64,000 nt of DNA from assembly GCF_025562715.2 (NCBI RefSeq), contig NZ_JAPFCC010000001.1:4640501-4704500 (forward strand), read 5' to 3'. The notes beneath the pieces were generated by a model. The model had not been told where the DNA came from. It made no database searches and saw nothing but the letters and a program-made list of their open reading frames with translations. The first letter of the stretch is position 1. Each line of letters begins with the position of its first letter. Both the position numbers and the translations under genes were made by a program. Shown here piece after piece: positions 27,260-35,895 of the stretch. Source of the stretch: Endozoicomonas gorgoniicola (lineage in GTDB: Bacteria; Pseudomonadota; Gammaproteobacteria; Pseudomonadales; Endozoicomonadaceae).

Positions 27260-28660
27260 TTAGATTTCACTGGAGCTATTGGTGAATTTCTTCCAATTCA
27301 AAGATGCCTGCAGTTTAACTACCCCACCAATAATAATGAGTGCAGGTGATCGAATCTCTTTTTCTTTCACCAGAGAGGGAAGTGTTGACAGATCAGCCGT
27401 GATGACCCGCTGCTGACTGGTTGTCCCTTTTTCTATCAAGGCGGCAGGTGTCCTGGCAGAACACCCATGGGTTATCAATTTATCGCAGATGTGCCCCAGC
27501 TTTAATAAACCCATATAAAAGACCAGGGTCTGGTTTGGTTTGCTCAAACTCTGCCAGTCAAGGGAGCAGCCGTTATTTTGCTCATGGCCGGTGACAAAGC
27601 GAACGGACTGGGCGTGATCCCTGTGGGTAAGGGGAATTCCGGCGTAAGAGGCACAGCCTGATGCTGCTGTGATGCCCGGCACTACCTGAAAAGGGATATT
27701 TTCCCGGGCTAAAGATTCCAGCTCTTCTCCGCCCCGGCCAAAGATAAACGGATCACCGCCTTTGAGCCGAAGCACCCGCTTGCCCATTTTGGCCTGTTCA
27801 ACCAGTAAGTCATTGATTTCAGGCTGGGGCTTAATGTGCTTAGCGCACTTTTTGCCCACGTAGATGTACTCGGCATCCCGGCGGCACAGTGCCCGGATGG
27901 GTTCGGAAACAAGACGATCATAAAGCACTACGTCTGCCTGCTGCATCAGGCGCAAAGCCCTGAATGTCAGCAGGTCAGGATCGCCAGGTCCTGCGCCTAC
28001 CAGGTAGACTTCACCCGTCTTTTGTTTTTTCTGGTTTGCTAACTGAGTCTCAATCTCTCTTTCAGCACCTTCCTCGTCGCCGTTAAGAGCAGCTTCTGCT
28101 GCCGGGCCGGAAAAAATCGTTTCCCAGAAACGACGTCTATCGTTTATTGAGTCAAAACGCCCAATTACACGGCTTCGATAGCGTCCGGCCAGTGCTGCCA
28201 GTGATCCATAACGCGAGGGTAACAGGCTCTCAAGTTTTTCACGCAACATTCTCGCCAGCACTGGAGCCTTCCCGCCGGTGGAAAAAGCGGCTATCACTGG
28301 GGAGCGATCCACAATAGCGGGCATAATGGCGTTACTTTCTGCCGGAGAGTCCACCACATTGACGATAAGGTTTTTCTGCTTTGCCGATTCGGCGACTAGT
28401 TGATTGGTGGCCTGTTGATCGGTTGCCGCAATAACCACAAACGCATCGTCCAGGTCATTTTGACAAAAGCCACGTTCATAAATCTGGTGTTCCGGGCTAT
28501 TCAGCAGTTCCTTTAACTCGTCGCTCACCTGGTGGGCGACGATGCGAATAAATGCTCCGGCTTCTTTGAGAATCCTGGCTTTTCGCAAGGCAACATCGCC
28601 ACCACCAACGATCAGGCAAGGGCGCTGCCTGATATCCATAAAAAGAGGAAAGTAATCCAT
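27260..28660 (-). CDS. cysG: Siroheme synthase CysG (trifunctional)
   Basis: CysG makes siroheme from uroporphyrinogen III. The N-terminal half is the NAD-dependent precorrin-2 dehydrogenase/ferrochelatase (CLIVGGGDVALRKARIL, then IMPAIVDRSPVIAAFSTGG). The C-terminal half is the SAM-dependent methyltransferase (VYLVGAGPGDPDLLTFRAL, then VLRLKGGDPFIFGRGGEE and VPGITAASGCASYAGIPLTH). The 466-residue length is that of E. coli CysG. It lies upstream of asrABC on the same strand and supplies the cofactor of AsrC, though a 686-base gap and a hairpin suggest separate transcription. Confidence 0.96.
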   Translation of the reverse strand: MDYFPLFMDIRQRPCLIVGGGDVALRKARILKEAGAFIRIVAHQVSDELKELLNSPEHQIYERGFCQNDLDDAFVVIAATDQQATNQLVAESAKQKNLIVNVVDSPAESNAIMPAIVDRSPVIAAFSTGGKAPVLARMLREKLESLLPSRYGSLAALAGRYRSRVIGRFDSINDRRRFWETIFSGPAAEAALNGDEEGAEREIETQLANQKKQKTGEVYLVGAGPGDPDLLTFRALRLMQQADVVLYDRLVSEPIRALCRRDAEYIYVGKKCAKHIKPQPEINDLLVEQAKMGKRVLRLKGGDPFIFGRGGEELESLARENIPFQVVPGITAASGCASYAGIPLTHRDHAQSVRFVTGHEQNNGCSLDWQSLSKPNQTLVFYMGLLKLGHICDKLITHGCSARTPAALIEKGTTSQQRVITADLSTLPSLVKEKEIRSPALIIIGGVVKLQASLNWKKFTNSSSEI

Positions 28661-28741
28661 TATCGTTTATATTGGTCAAACAAATTGAACGACAACGGTA
28701 TATGAAGTTATCTGAAAATTAAACTGTAGGGGCTGCGTTAA

Positions 28742-28824
28742 TGTTCAGCATGTAGCTCCAAAGCCCAAAGCCCAAAGCCCAAAGCCCAAAGCCCAAAGCC
28801 CAAAGCACATACTCCCGCACCAGT
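28742..28824 (+). repeat. Duplicated queG 3'-end fragment with expanded heptamer array
   Basis: TGTTCAGCATGT-GCTCC and ACTCCCGCACCAGT at the two ends match the queG 3' end at 31003-31050. In queG the middle has one AAAGCCC unit and a degenerate second. Here there are six perfect AAAGCCC units (28760-28801) and a degenerate seventh. The rest of 28661-28950 holds no gene. Confidence 0.85.
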
Positions 28825-28950
28825 AATACTTACAGTTCTTTATTCATAGGCTTACTTTTTCAGGGAATGACCGGAGCAGAGTGCTTTTTGATTACCCCTG
28901 CCAGGCTCTGAGCCTTTGTCTTCCGGCCTTTCGTGCTTAAGTCAGTGCCA

Positions 28951-30522
28951 TTACCTTAAACCACTGTACGATTGTACGGTTGAAATTGCCAAATTTCCTG
29001 TAAACCAGTGGTTCACTCCATTAAAGAACAGAAAAAGACTGTCACTCAATGACTCTTGCCACAGTGAATCCTGATCGTTAATGGTTGTGCCGTTAGGAAA
29101 AGTGATTCCTGCTTCAAGGTTCGCCCCGTGGTTATGCACCATCAATACTGGAACCGAAAATATAACGGCCAGAAAGGGGGTCGTCTGCTGTGAGCCCCAG
29201 ATATCGGTATTCATTGCATCGTTCAACACCTCATCCATAACTCCCCGACCGTATATTTCGACAATACGGCTTATCCTCTCTATCTTAGGTAAGACTTCAT
29301 TCTCAATCGGTATATGATCATTTTGACCATTTACCCAATTAGCAAAAGTACTAAGATATCCGGCAATGATTTGACGTACCCAGTCAGGACCGTCAGCACC
29401 TACAGTACAATCTAAAAAATCCCGTTCTTGCAATCCAGTTAAGATTGAGTGGTATAAGCATTGACCATCCCCGTCTACATCCAATGCCATAATATCATTG
29501 CGGTCAAAAAAGTTATTAAGTGCTTCCCAATAATGGCGCTGACTCCTCGACTGAAACTTTCGAGTGGCCTTTTGTTTATACCGCTTCGTTAAACCCATTT
29601 GTTCTTCAGGTGTGCCCTGATCTGAAGAGCTGGGAGTGGAATCAAAACAAAAACTCGTCAAGAATACCTCTGGTTTTTTTTTCTTCGAGTCAGGGTAAAA
29701 AGCATTAAACGTCCTGATAAAAAATGATTCCTTATTTTTTACCTTAACAAGACTGCACTCTGAAAAAGTATCAGCAGAACCTATATTATTGCATTGACCA
29801 AAGGTTGTCTGCTCGTTGTAATGAGTGTTAATGAAGTGACAATCACTGAAAGAGCATTGTTTAAAAAGTGCACTAGGTATTTTCAGGTCTACCATTTTAC
29901 AATTCTCAAAAGTATTTTTTTCAATACGTGTCGCGCAAAATGAGAAGTTAATAAGGCATAAACCACTCCAGGTTATTTCTTCAGGTAATTGCAGGTAATC
30001 AAATATTCGTAATTTTCCAAGAAAGGCTGAGTCAGAAATTGGAATGCCCAATTCTTCAAGCCTGCTTCTTATTTCCGGGTATATAAGCCAGATAACAGGG
30101 ATTTCTTGTGGTTCCGGTTTTATCGTTTTCCAAAAGGGTATCATGATTGCCAGAGTTGACCTGATTCTCCCTAACAGGTTCCTGCTCCCGGAGGGTTGTT
30201 TATCTGCTGTGTCTGATGTTTCCTGATTCCGGGCTGGCTGATGTGTACAGAGTGTGTCTGATAACTCGTCATTAACAGAACTACAGTCTTCCTTAACTGC
30301 AGCTATTATCTTATTTAGTAAACGGTTTATCTCTCTTTCACTCATTGAATTTGGTTTGTAATAGTCCTTCATTAGCTTATTTAATCCCAGTTTTATCCAT
30401 AAATCCTCATTTATATATGCGAGTGTGTAGCTATTAAAAAAGTAGCGATCCTTACCGGCAAAGCAGATTCCGGACATTATGGAAAGAGTCAAACTCACGA
30501 TTAATAATTTAAATAGAGACAT
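28951..30522 (-). CDS. Exported OTU-like cysteine protease with pentapeptide-like segment
   Basis: The 523-residue protein has a signal peptide (KLLIVSLTLSIMSGICFA). The C-terminal region looks like an OTU-family deubiquitinase: DVDGDGQCLYHSI supplies the Asp352-Gly-Gln-Cys355 motif, and GVNHWFTGN supplies the catalytic His505. A middle segment (about 185-260) has pentapeptide-like strands such as FENCKMVDLK and FKQCSFSDCHF. AGGAGG lies 8 bases upstream of the ATG at 30522, which decides the start over an in-frame TTG at 30540. Bacteria lack ubiquitin, so a role against eukaryotic host proteins is inferred. Family assignment rests on motifs only. Confidence 0.7.
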   Translation of the reverse strand: MSLFKLLIVSLTLSIMSGICFAGKDRYFFNSYTLAYINEDLWIKLGLNKLMKDYYKPNSMSEREINRLLNKIIAAVKEDCSSVNDELSDTLCTHQPARNQETSDTADKQPSGSRNLLGRIRSTLAIMIPFWKTIKPEPQEIPVIWLIYPEIRSRLEELGIPISDSAFLGKLRIFDYLQLPEEITWSGLCLINFSFCATRIEKNTFENCKMVDLKIPSALFKQCSFSDCHFINTHYNEQTTFGQCNNIGSADTFSECSLVKVKNKESFFIRTFNAFYPDSKKKKPEVFLTSFCFDSTPSSSDQGTPEEQMGLTKRYKQKATRKFQSRSQRHYWEALNNFFDRNDIMALDVDGDGQCLYHSILTGLQERDFLDCTVGADGPDWVRQIIAGYLSTFANWVNGQNDHIPIENEVLPKIERISRIVEIYGRGVMDEVLNDAMNTDIWGSQQTTPFLAVIFSVPVLMVHNHGANLEAGITFPNGTTINDQDSLWQESLSDSLFLFFNGVNHWFTGNLAISTVQSYSGLR

Positions 30523-30853
30523 GCATACATCCTCCTTCAAAAGGGCTCTTCAGGCATAATTGGCGGAAGAAATGTAAAAACTTTGAGGTATGAGGCAGAT
30601 GTACCGAATTAAAAAAGCCTTGCCCATGGCTGTAGTCCTTGAATAGCAATGAGCCTGGCTTGATGTTGGGTTTTGGGTTGAGCTTTTTAAGGCGGATGAT
30701 TTCGGCCTCCGGAACTTCTATCCGAGCCTGCAACTGAACGTTTTGCTCCATGAGCAGAGCAATTTGCCTTTGCTGTCGGGTAATCAGCTCCTGTTGCTTG
30801 ACTATGTATTCAAGCAGGCTGGGGGAAAGGTCTTCAGGAGGCAAAGTAATCAT
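30509..30853 (-). pseudogene. Remnant of an IS66-type transposase N-terminus
   Basis: The first 70 residues or so (for example LLEYIVKQQELITRQQRQI and then RLKKLNPKPNIKPG) resemble the leucine-zipper N-terminus of IS66 TnpC, as in the full-length copy at 43776-45479. Homology stops after that, and the frame runs on into the start of the OTU-like gene. The DDE domain is missing. The remaining bases up to queG (30854-30983) hold no gene. Confidence 0.65.
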
Positions 30854-30983
30854 GGGTTTGAAGGTTAGACAACAAGCTCAGGTTTTGCCTCTTCATATAC
30901 CGGCTTTTTAGTACTTACCCTTGAAAGGAACCATATAATTTTTCCCTAATTGGTTTTAGAAGTGTCTAATTAGTCACTTATTT

Positions 30984-32138
30984 TCAGGAAAAGTTTCGCC
31001 ACTGTTCAGCATGTTGCTCCAAAGCCCAAAGTACATGCTCCCGCACCAGTTCCGATGGATAGTCTTTTCGGGCCAGTAATGCCTGAACGACTTTGTCGCT
31101 GCCGGGCGCATTGCCCAGCCCAACCGCAATATTACGCAACCAGCACTCAAAACCTGCCCGCCGGATGGCTGAACCTGCGGTACGTTCCAGAAACTCTTCT
31201 TCTGTCCACAGAAACAGATCAGCAAGCTCCACAGAATCTAATGAGTGCCTGGGCCGAAAATCACTTTCCTGAGTCGGTTTGGCAAAGCGGTTCCAGGGGC
31301 AGGCAAGCTGGCAGTCATCACAGCCAAAGATACGGTTGCCTATTTTGCTGCGCAGCTCTATGGGAATTGGGCCACTGTTTTCAATGGTGAGATAGGAAAT
31401 GCATTTGCGGGCGTCAATGCGATAGGGTTCAACAATGGCACCGGTTGGGCATTTATCCATACAGGATGAACAGCGTCCGCAATGGTTTTTATCGTAAGGC
31501 TCATCTACCGGCAACGGAAGATTGGTAAACAGTTCGCCCAGAAAAAAGAACGATCCGGCTTGCCGGTTGATAATCAATGAATGCTTCCCCATCCAGCCGA
31601 GTCCCGCCTGCTGCGCCAGTGGGCGCTCCATCACCGGGGCGCTATCGACAAAAGCCCGGTAGCCGTGTTCGCCAACGGCAGCTTCAATCCTTTTTCCCAG
31701 CTGGGTCAGGCGTTTGCGGATCAGCTTATGGTAATCACGTCCAAGGGCATAGCGGGACACATAGGCTTTTTCCGGTTCGCCAAGGATTTTTACGGTCTCA
31801 GTGTCCGCAGGCAGATAGTCCATCCGGACCGAAATGATGCGAATCATACCCGGATGCAACAATCCGGGATTGAAACGAAGGTCCTGATTCCGCTCCATAT
31901 AATCCAGGTCACCATTGAACCCCATGGCCAGCCACTCTTTGAAGTGTTGCTGGTCCTGTTCGGGTACTTTACCTTCAGATATGCCCACTGCCTGAAAACC
32001 CAGCTCCCGCCCCCACTGACGAATCTGGTCGGCCAGCCGGGCAAAGTCAATCTCTGCAGAAACCGGTTCAAGGTCTTGCTGGTCAGGTCGCTGCATGGAT
32101 CGCTGGGTAAATTCTGGGTTAGCTGGGTTCTTTGACAC
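30984..32138 (-). CDS. queG: Epoxyqueuosine reductase
   Basis: QueG reduces epoxyqueuosine to queuosine in tRNA with cobalamin and two 4Fe-4S clusters. The 384-residue protein has the cluster motifs CGRCSSCMDKCPTGAIV and CDDCQLACPWNRFA, the conserved MERPLAQQAGLGWMGKHSL region, and C-terminal HEAT-like repeats ending in LVREHVLWALEQH. It is divergent from nnr, as in Pseudomonas. Its 3' end is partly duplicated at 28742-28824. Confidence 0.95.
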   Translation of the reverse strand: MSKNPANPEFTQRSMQRPDQQDLEPVSAEIDFARLADQIRQWGRELGFQAVGISEGKVPEQDQQHFKEWLAMGFNGDLDYMERNQDLRFNPGLLHPGMIRIISVRMDYLPADTETVKILGEPEKAYVSRYALGRDYHKLIRKRLTQLGKRIEAAVGEHGYRAFVDSAPVMERPLAQQAGLGWMGKHSLIINRQAGSFFFLGELFTNLPLPVDEPYDKNHCGRCSSCMDKCPTGAIVEPYRIDARKCISYLTIENSGPIPIELRSKIGNRIFGCDDCQLACPWNRFAKPTQESDFRPRHSLDSVELADLFLWTEEEFLERTAGSAIRRAGFECWLRNIAVGLGNAPGSDKVVQALLARKDYPSELVREHVLWALEQHAEQWRNFS

Positions 32139-32219
32139 GGATTCTTGGGGATATAATCAATTGAATATTATTTAGTGAATCGGAGTTAGCCGGTTCAGAT
32201 CAAGTGCGGGGATATCCGT

Positions 32220-33755
32220 ATGTGCCGTTTACCACAACAACTTTACACCGCTGAGCAGGTTCGTCAACTGGACAGGCTGGCGATTGGTGGTGTTGCCGAT
32301 CATCCGGGCATTAATGGTTTTGAACTGATGGGGCGAGCGGCTGATGCGGCATTCAGCCGTCTTTTACAGAGTTATCCACAGCTTGATCAGGGTGCCGGAA
32401 TGCAGGTGTTCTGTGGCGCAGGAAACAATGGCGGGGATGGTTATCTTATCGCGGCACTGGCTTCTGAGCGGAAAATTCCTGTTTCTGTCACAGCGTTGAA
32501 GCATCCGGATGAGCTGACAGGCGATGCCCGCAAGGCATTTGAGCATTGCAGCAGCAAGGGTGTCCGTATCGTTCTGTGGCGTGATGAGTCAGCGGTTACA
32601 GGTGAGATTCTGGTGGATGCCATGCTTGGTACTGGCTTGAGTGGCGAGGTTCGCGGGGATTACTGGCAGGCCATTGAAGCTTTAAACCACTCCGGCAAAC
32701 CCGTTGTTGCCGTCGATATTCCGTCCGGGCTGTGTGCCGACACGGGTGCGGTGCTGGGAACCGCTGTGCAGGCTGAACTGACGGTGACGTTTATTGGCAC
32801 GAAACAGGGGCTGTTAACAGGTGATGGTCCTCAGCTATGCGGCACGTTGCACTTTACTGACCTGGACGTTCCTGCTGTCGTTTATAACCGGTTAAAACCG
32901 TCTTCTATACGGCTGGATGAGTCTGCTCTTAAAGGACTGCTGGCTCCAAGAAAACGAACAGCCCATAAAGGTGATTATGGTCATGTCCTTATCATTGGCG
33001 GTAATCATGGTATGCCGGGTGCGGTGATCATGGCGGCAGAGGCCGCCATAAGCTGCGGGGCAGGTAAGGTGACAGTGGCGACTCGGCCTGAACACTTGCC
33101 TGCTCTTGCCATTCGCCGGCCAGAGGTAATGGCTGTGGGAGTTGGCAGCAGGGCAGATTTACAATCCTTACTACACGACAAAACAGTCATTGTTGCAGGA
33201 CCTGGTATAGGTACTGACTCATGGGCGTATGACCTTGTGGATGAGACCCTGAATACAGATGTGTCCGTCGTACTGGATGCCGATGCACTGAACCTGTTAT
33301 CGGAGCATTCCCAATTGCGTCGGGCGCGAAAGTTTCCGATGATGCTTACTCCCCATCCGGGTGAGGCGGCCCGGTTGCTGAAAACGGATACCGGGTCTGT
33401 GCAGAAAGATCGTTTTGCCGCTGTCGCCGGTTTGTCTGAAACATACAATGCGTGTGTCGTTTTGAAAGGCGCTGGTAGCCTGATTCAGTATGAACAGCAA
33501 ACCAGCCTGTGTTCTGCCGGAAATCCCGGTATGGCTGTAGCAGGTATGGGGGATGTGCTCAGTGGTGTTATCGGGGCACTACTGGCGCAGAATTTACCAG
33601 TTTATGATGCAGCCAGACTGGGTGTCTGGCTGCATGCCAGTGGTGCAGATACGCTGGCATGGCAACAGGGTGAAACCGGTTTGCTGGCAACGGATACGAT
33701 TCCTTTTATCCGGCAGCAGCTCAATGAGTTAACCGGTCATGCAGTAAAAAATTGA
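32220..33755 (+). CDS. nnr: Bifunctional NAD(P)H-hydrate repair enzyme
   Basis: The protein repairs damaged NAD(P)H. The N-terminal epimerase domain (about 1-215) has FCGAGNNGGDGYLIA and VAVDIPSGLCADTG. The C-terminal ADP-dependent dehydratase domain (about 225-505) has HKGDYGHVLIIGGNHGMPGA, then LTPHPGEAARLL and the active-site segment GNPGMAVAGMGDVLSG. The 511-residue length is typical. It leads the conserved nnr-tsaE-amidase-mutL series. Confidence 0.96.
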   Translation: MCRLPQQLYTAEQVRQLDRLAIGGVADHPGINGFELMGRAADAAFSRLLQSYPQLDQGAGMQVFCGAGNNGGDGYLIAALASERKIPVSVTALKHPDELTGDARKAFEHCSSKGVRIVLWRDESAVTGEILVDAMLGTGLSGEVRGDYWQAIEALNHSGKPVVAVDIPSGLCADTGAVLGTAVQAELTVTFIGTKQGLLTGDGPQLCGTLHFTDLDVPAVVYNRLKPSSIRLDESALKGLLAPRKRTAHKGDYGHVLIIGGNHGMPGAVIMAAEAAISCGAGKVTVATRPEHLPALAIRRPEVMAVGVGSRADLQSLLHDKTVIVAGPGIGTDSWAYDLVDETLNTDVSVVLDADALNLLSEHSQLRRARKFPMMLTPHPGEAARLLKTDTGSVQKDRFAAVAGLSETYNACVVLKGAGSLIQYEQQTSLCSAGNPGMAVAGMGDVLSGVIGALLAQNLPVYDAARLGVWLHASGADTLAWQQGETGLLATDTIPFIRQQLNELTGHAVKN

Positions 33756-33762
33756 GGAAGTA

Positions 33763-34308
33763 TTGTCGCGGACGATGCGCACATCTATGCAAAATACAGC
33801 TATGCAAGAAAAAGCGATGCAAAAAAATGTACACAAGGAGCAGGTAGACCTGCTGATCGACGATGAGGATGCCATGGTTCAGCTGGGGACTTCCCTGGCA
33901 CTGGCTACTGAGGGTGAGGCAGTTATTTATCTGCACGGTGACCTTGGGGCAGGAAAAACAACACTCTGTCGCGGGATTCTGAGGCATTTTGGGCATCAGG
34001 GAGCGGTTAAGAGCCCAACTTACACACTGGTTGAGCCCTATCGCATTAATGGTCAGCTTATTTATCATTTTGACCTGTACCGTCTGGCAGACCCTGAAGA
34101 ACTGGAGTTTATTGGCGGGCGGGATTATTTTTCCGAAGCGGGCATCTGCCTGATTGAATGGCCAGGCCGGGGGGCGGGCGCTCTGCCTGACGCCGATCTG
34201 GAAGTAAAGCTTGATTATAATTTACCAGGAAGAAAGGCGACCATCGTCGCAGGCACGACCAGAGGGGCATTGATGCTGGCAAGGATGCAGGAGGGTAAAT
34301 GTCAATAA
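33763..34308 (+). CDS. tsaE: tRNA t6A biosynthesis ATPase TsaE
   Basis: TsaE is the ATPase needed by the TsaBCDE complex for threonylcarbamoyl-adenosine in tRNA. The P-loop is LHGDLGAGKTTLCRGIL, and the family motifs VKSPTYTLVEPY, YHFDLYRL and ICLIEWPGRG follow. A TTG at 33763 has GAGGA just upstream; an ATG at 33775 is an alternative, and the first 25 residues are not conserved. It lies 7 bases after nnr and overlaps the next gene by 10 bases. Confidence 0.93.
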   Translation: MSRTMRTSMQNTAMQEKAMQKNVHKEQVDLLIDDEDAMVQLGTSLALATEGEAVIYLHGDLGAGKTTLCRGILRHFGHQGAVKSPTYTLVEPYRINGQLIYHFDLYRLADPEELEFIGGRDYFSEAGICLIEWPGRGAGALPDADLEVKLDYNLPGRKATIVAGTTRGALMLARMQEGKCQ

Positions 34309-35726
34309 AGCCAGGGATCCTTGGGCTATTACTCAACCGTTTCCGTCAATCAGGCTCTGAACCGAAGGCATTAAAAAACAGCCGTCGTCAGTTTGTTGCC
34401 ACAGGTGCAAAGCTGGCACTGGGTCTGTCGTTACTGAAAGCAGAAATTGTTCTGGCGGCCAGCAAGGTGATCAGAGACATACGACTCTGGCGATCCCCTG
34501 ATAAAACACGGCTGGTGTTTGACGTTTCGGGAGAAGTTTCCCATAAAAGTTTTACCCTGAGTAATCCGAACCGGTTGGTGATTGATATCAAGGGAGCCTC
34601 CCGGGGCTCCTCCCTCTCTAAGCCCAACCTGAAGAATACGCCGGTAAAAAACATACGGTATGGTGTTCAGAACAAAAACGATCTGCGGGTGGTTCTGGAT
34701 CTGAATACCAGAGTAAAGCCGGAAAGCTTTCTGCTGAAGCCTTACGCCACATACGGCCATCGTCTGGTGATTGACCTGTTTGATACCGGCAAGGCGGCCC
34801 CGAAACCTGTTGTTCCACCGGCCATTGCCAAAGACCGGGATATCATTATCGCCATTGACCCCGGCCATGGTGGTGAAGACCCGGGAGCCATTGCCCATGG
34901 TGGTGGCTATGAAAAGGATATTGTTCTGCAGATTTCCCGTGAGCTGGCAAAACTCATTAATCGTGAACAGGGCTTTAAGGCGGTTCTGGTTCGAACCGGT
35001 GACTATTACATCCCCTTACGTCGGCGAACCGTTATTGCCCGCAATGCCGGAGCAGACCTGTTTGTGTCTGTCCATGCGGATGGCTTTACGGATCGCCGGG
35101 CTCATGGTGCTTCGGTATTTGCCCTGTCCCGCACGGGTGCTACCTCTGAAACGGCACGCTGGCTGGCAAAGAAAGAGAACTCTTCTGACCAGATAGGCGG
35201 CGAGGGCGGCATATCCCTGAATGATAAAGATGAGGTGTTGGCCAGCGTGCTGCTGGATTTGTCGATGACTTCAACATTGTCTGCCAGCCTTGAGGTGGGC
35301 GATAAAGTGTTGAAAAACATAGGTGGTATTAACCGCCTGCATAAGAAGCAGGTGGAACAGGCCGGTTTTGCGGTACTGAAGTCCCCGGATATTCCATCCA
35401 TTCTTGTGGAAACCGGGTTTATCACCAATCCGCAAGAGAGCCGCAAGCTGAAAACCCGAAGCCATCAGCGGGCTATGGCTCTGAAGATTCATAAGGGGCT
35501 AACCCATTACTTCTACAAAAAACCGCCAGTTGATACATTAGTGGCCCGACTGAAGCGCGAAGGGCGCATTAACATCCGGCCCGATCAGTATGTCATCCAG
35601 GCCGGTGATACGTTGTCAGAAATTGCCCAGCGTTTTGATGTCAGCCTGAACTCTCTCAAACGCGCTAACCAGATCAGCAGTGCCAGCCGTATCCGAACCG
35701 GCCAGGTGCTGGTGATTCCCAATTAA
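34299..35726 (+). CDS. N-acetylmuramoyl-L-alanine amidase (AmiB/AmiC type) with AMIN and LysM
   Basis: This periplasmic amidase splits septal peptidoglycan during cell separation. A Tat-like N-terminus (NSRRQFVATGAKLALGLSLL) is followed by an AMIN domain (about 50-150), an Amidase_3 zinc hydrolase domain with IAIDPGHGGEDPGAI, LFVSVHADGF and PSILVETGFITNP, and a C-terminal LysM repeat (YVIQAGDTLSEIAQRFDVSL). The C-terminal LysM and the place before mutL match amiB of Pseudomonas; the twin-arginine signal recalls AmiC. Length is 475 residues. Confidence 0.93.
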   Translation: MSIKPGILGLLLNRFRQSGSEPKALKNSRRQFVATGAKLALGLSLLKAEIVLAASKVIRDIRLWRSPDKTRLVFDVSGEVSHKSFTLSNPNRLVIDIKGASRGSSLSKPNLKNTPVKNIRYGVQNKNDLRVVLDLNTRVKPESFLLKPYATYGHRLVIDLFDTGKAAPKPVVPPAIAKDRDIIIAIDPGHGGEDPGAIAHGGGYEKDIVLQISRELAKLINREQGFKAVLVRTGDYYIPLRRRTVIARNAGADLFVSVHADGFTDRRAHGASVFALSRTGATSETARWLAKKENSSDQIGGEGGISLNDKDEVLASVLLDLSMTSTLSASLEVGDKVLKNIGGINRLHKKQVEQAGFAVLKSPDIPSILVETGFITNPQESRKLKTRSHQRAMALKIHKGLTHYFYKKPPVDTLVARLKREGRINIRPDQYVIQAGDTLSEIAQRFDVSLNSLKRANQISSASRIRTGQVLVIPN

Positions 35727-35784
35727 TAGTTGCCGGTAATAGTTGCCGATAGTAGTTGCCGGTTATACCGGTAACTGCTGTTTG
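35725..35784 (+). repeat. Three 13-bp repeats and hairpin after the amidase gene
   Basis: Units at 35725-35737, 35738-35750 and 35751-35763 read (A/T)AGTTGCCGGT-like. The last unit pairs with the following ACCGGTAACT to form a 10-bp stem with a 3-base loop and one G-T pair. It could end amidase transcription before the inserted orphan pair, but there is no T-run. Confidence 0.5.
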
Positions 35785-35895
35785 GGCTTTATAGAGGTAC
35801 AGTATTTTCTAATCCCAAATTAAGTCTGAAAAATTAACAGAACAGACTATATTCAGTTGATTCTTGAATGGCTTAGCAGGCTAAGGTTTTTGCCT

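Noticed and set aside
28760..28808. CRISPR-like array
   Set aside because: The units are 7 bases with no spacers and no cas genes; it is a simple tandem repeat.
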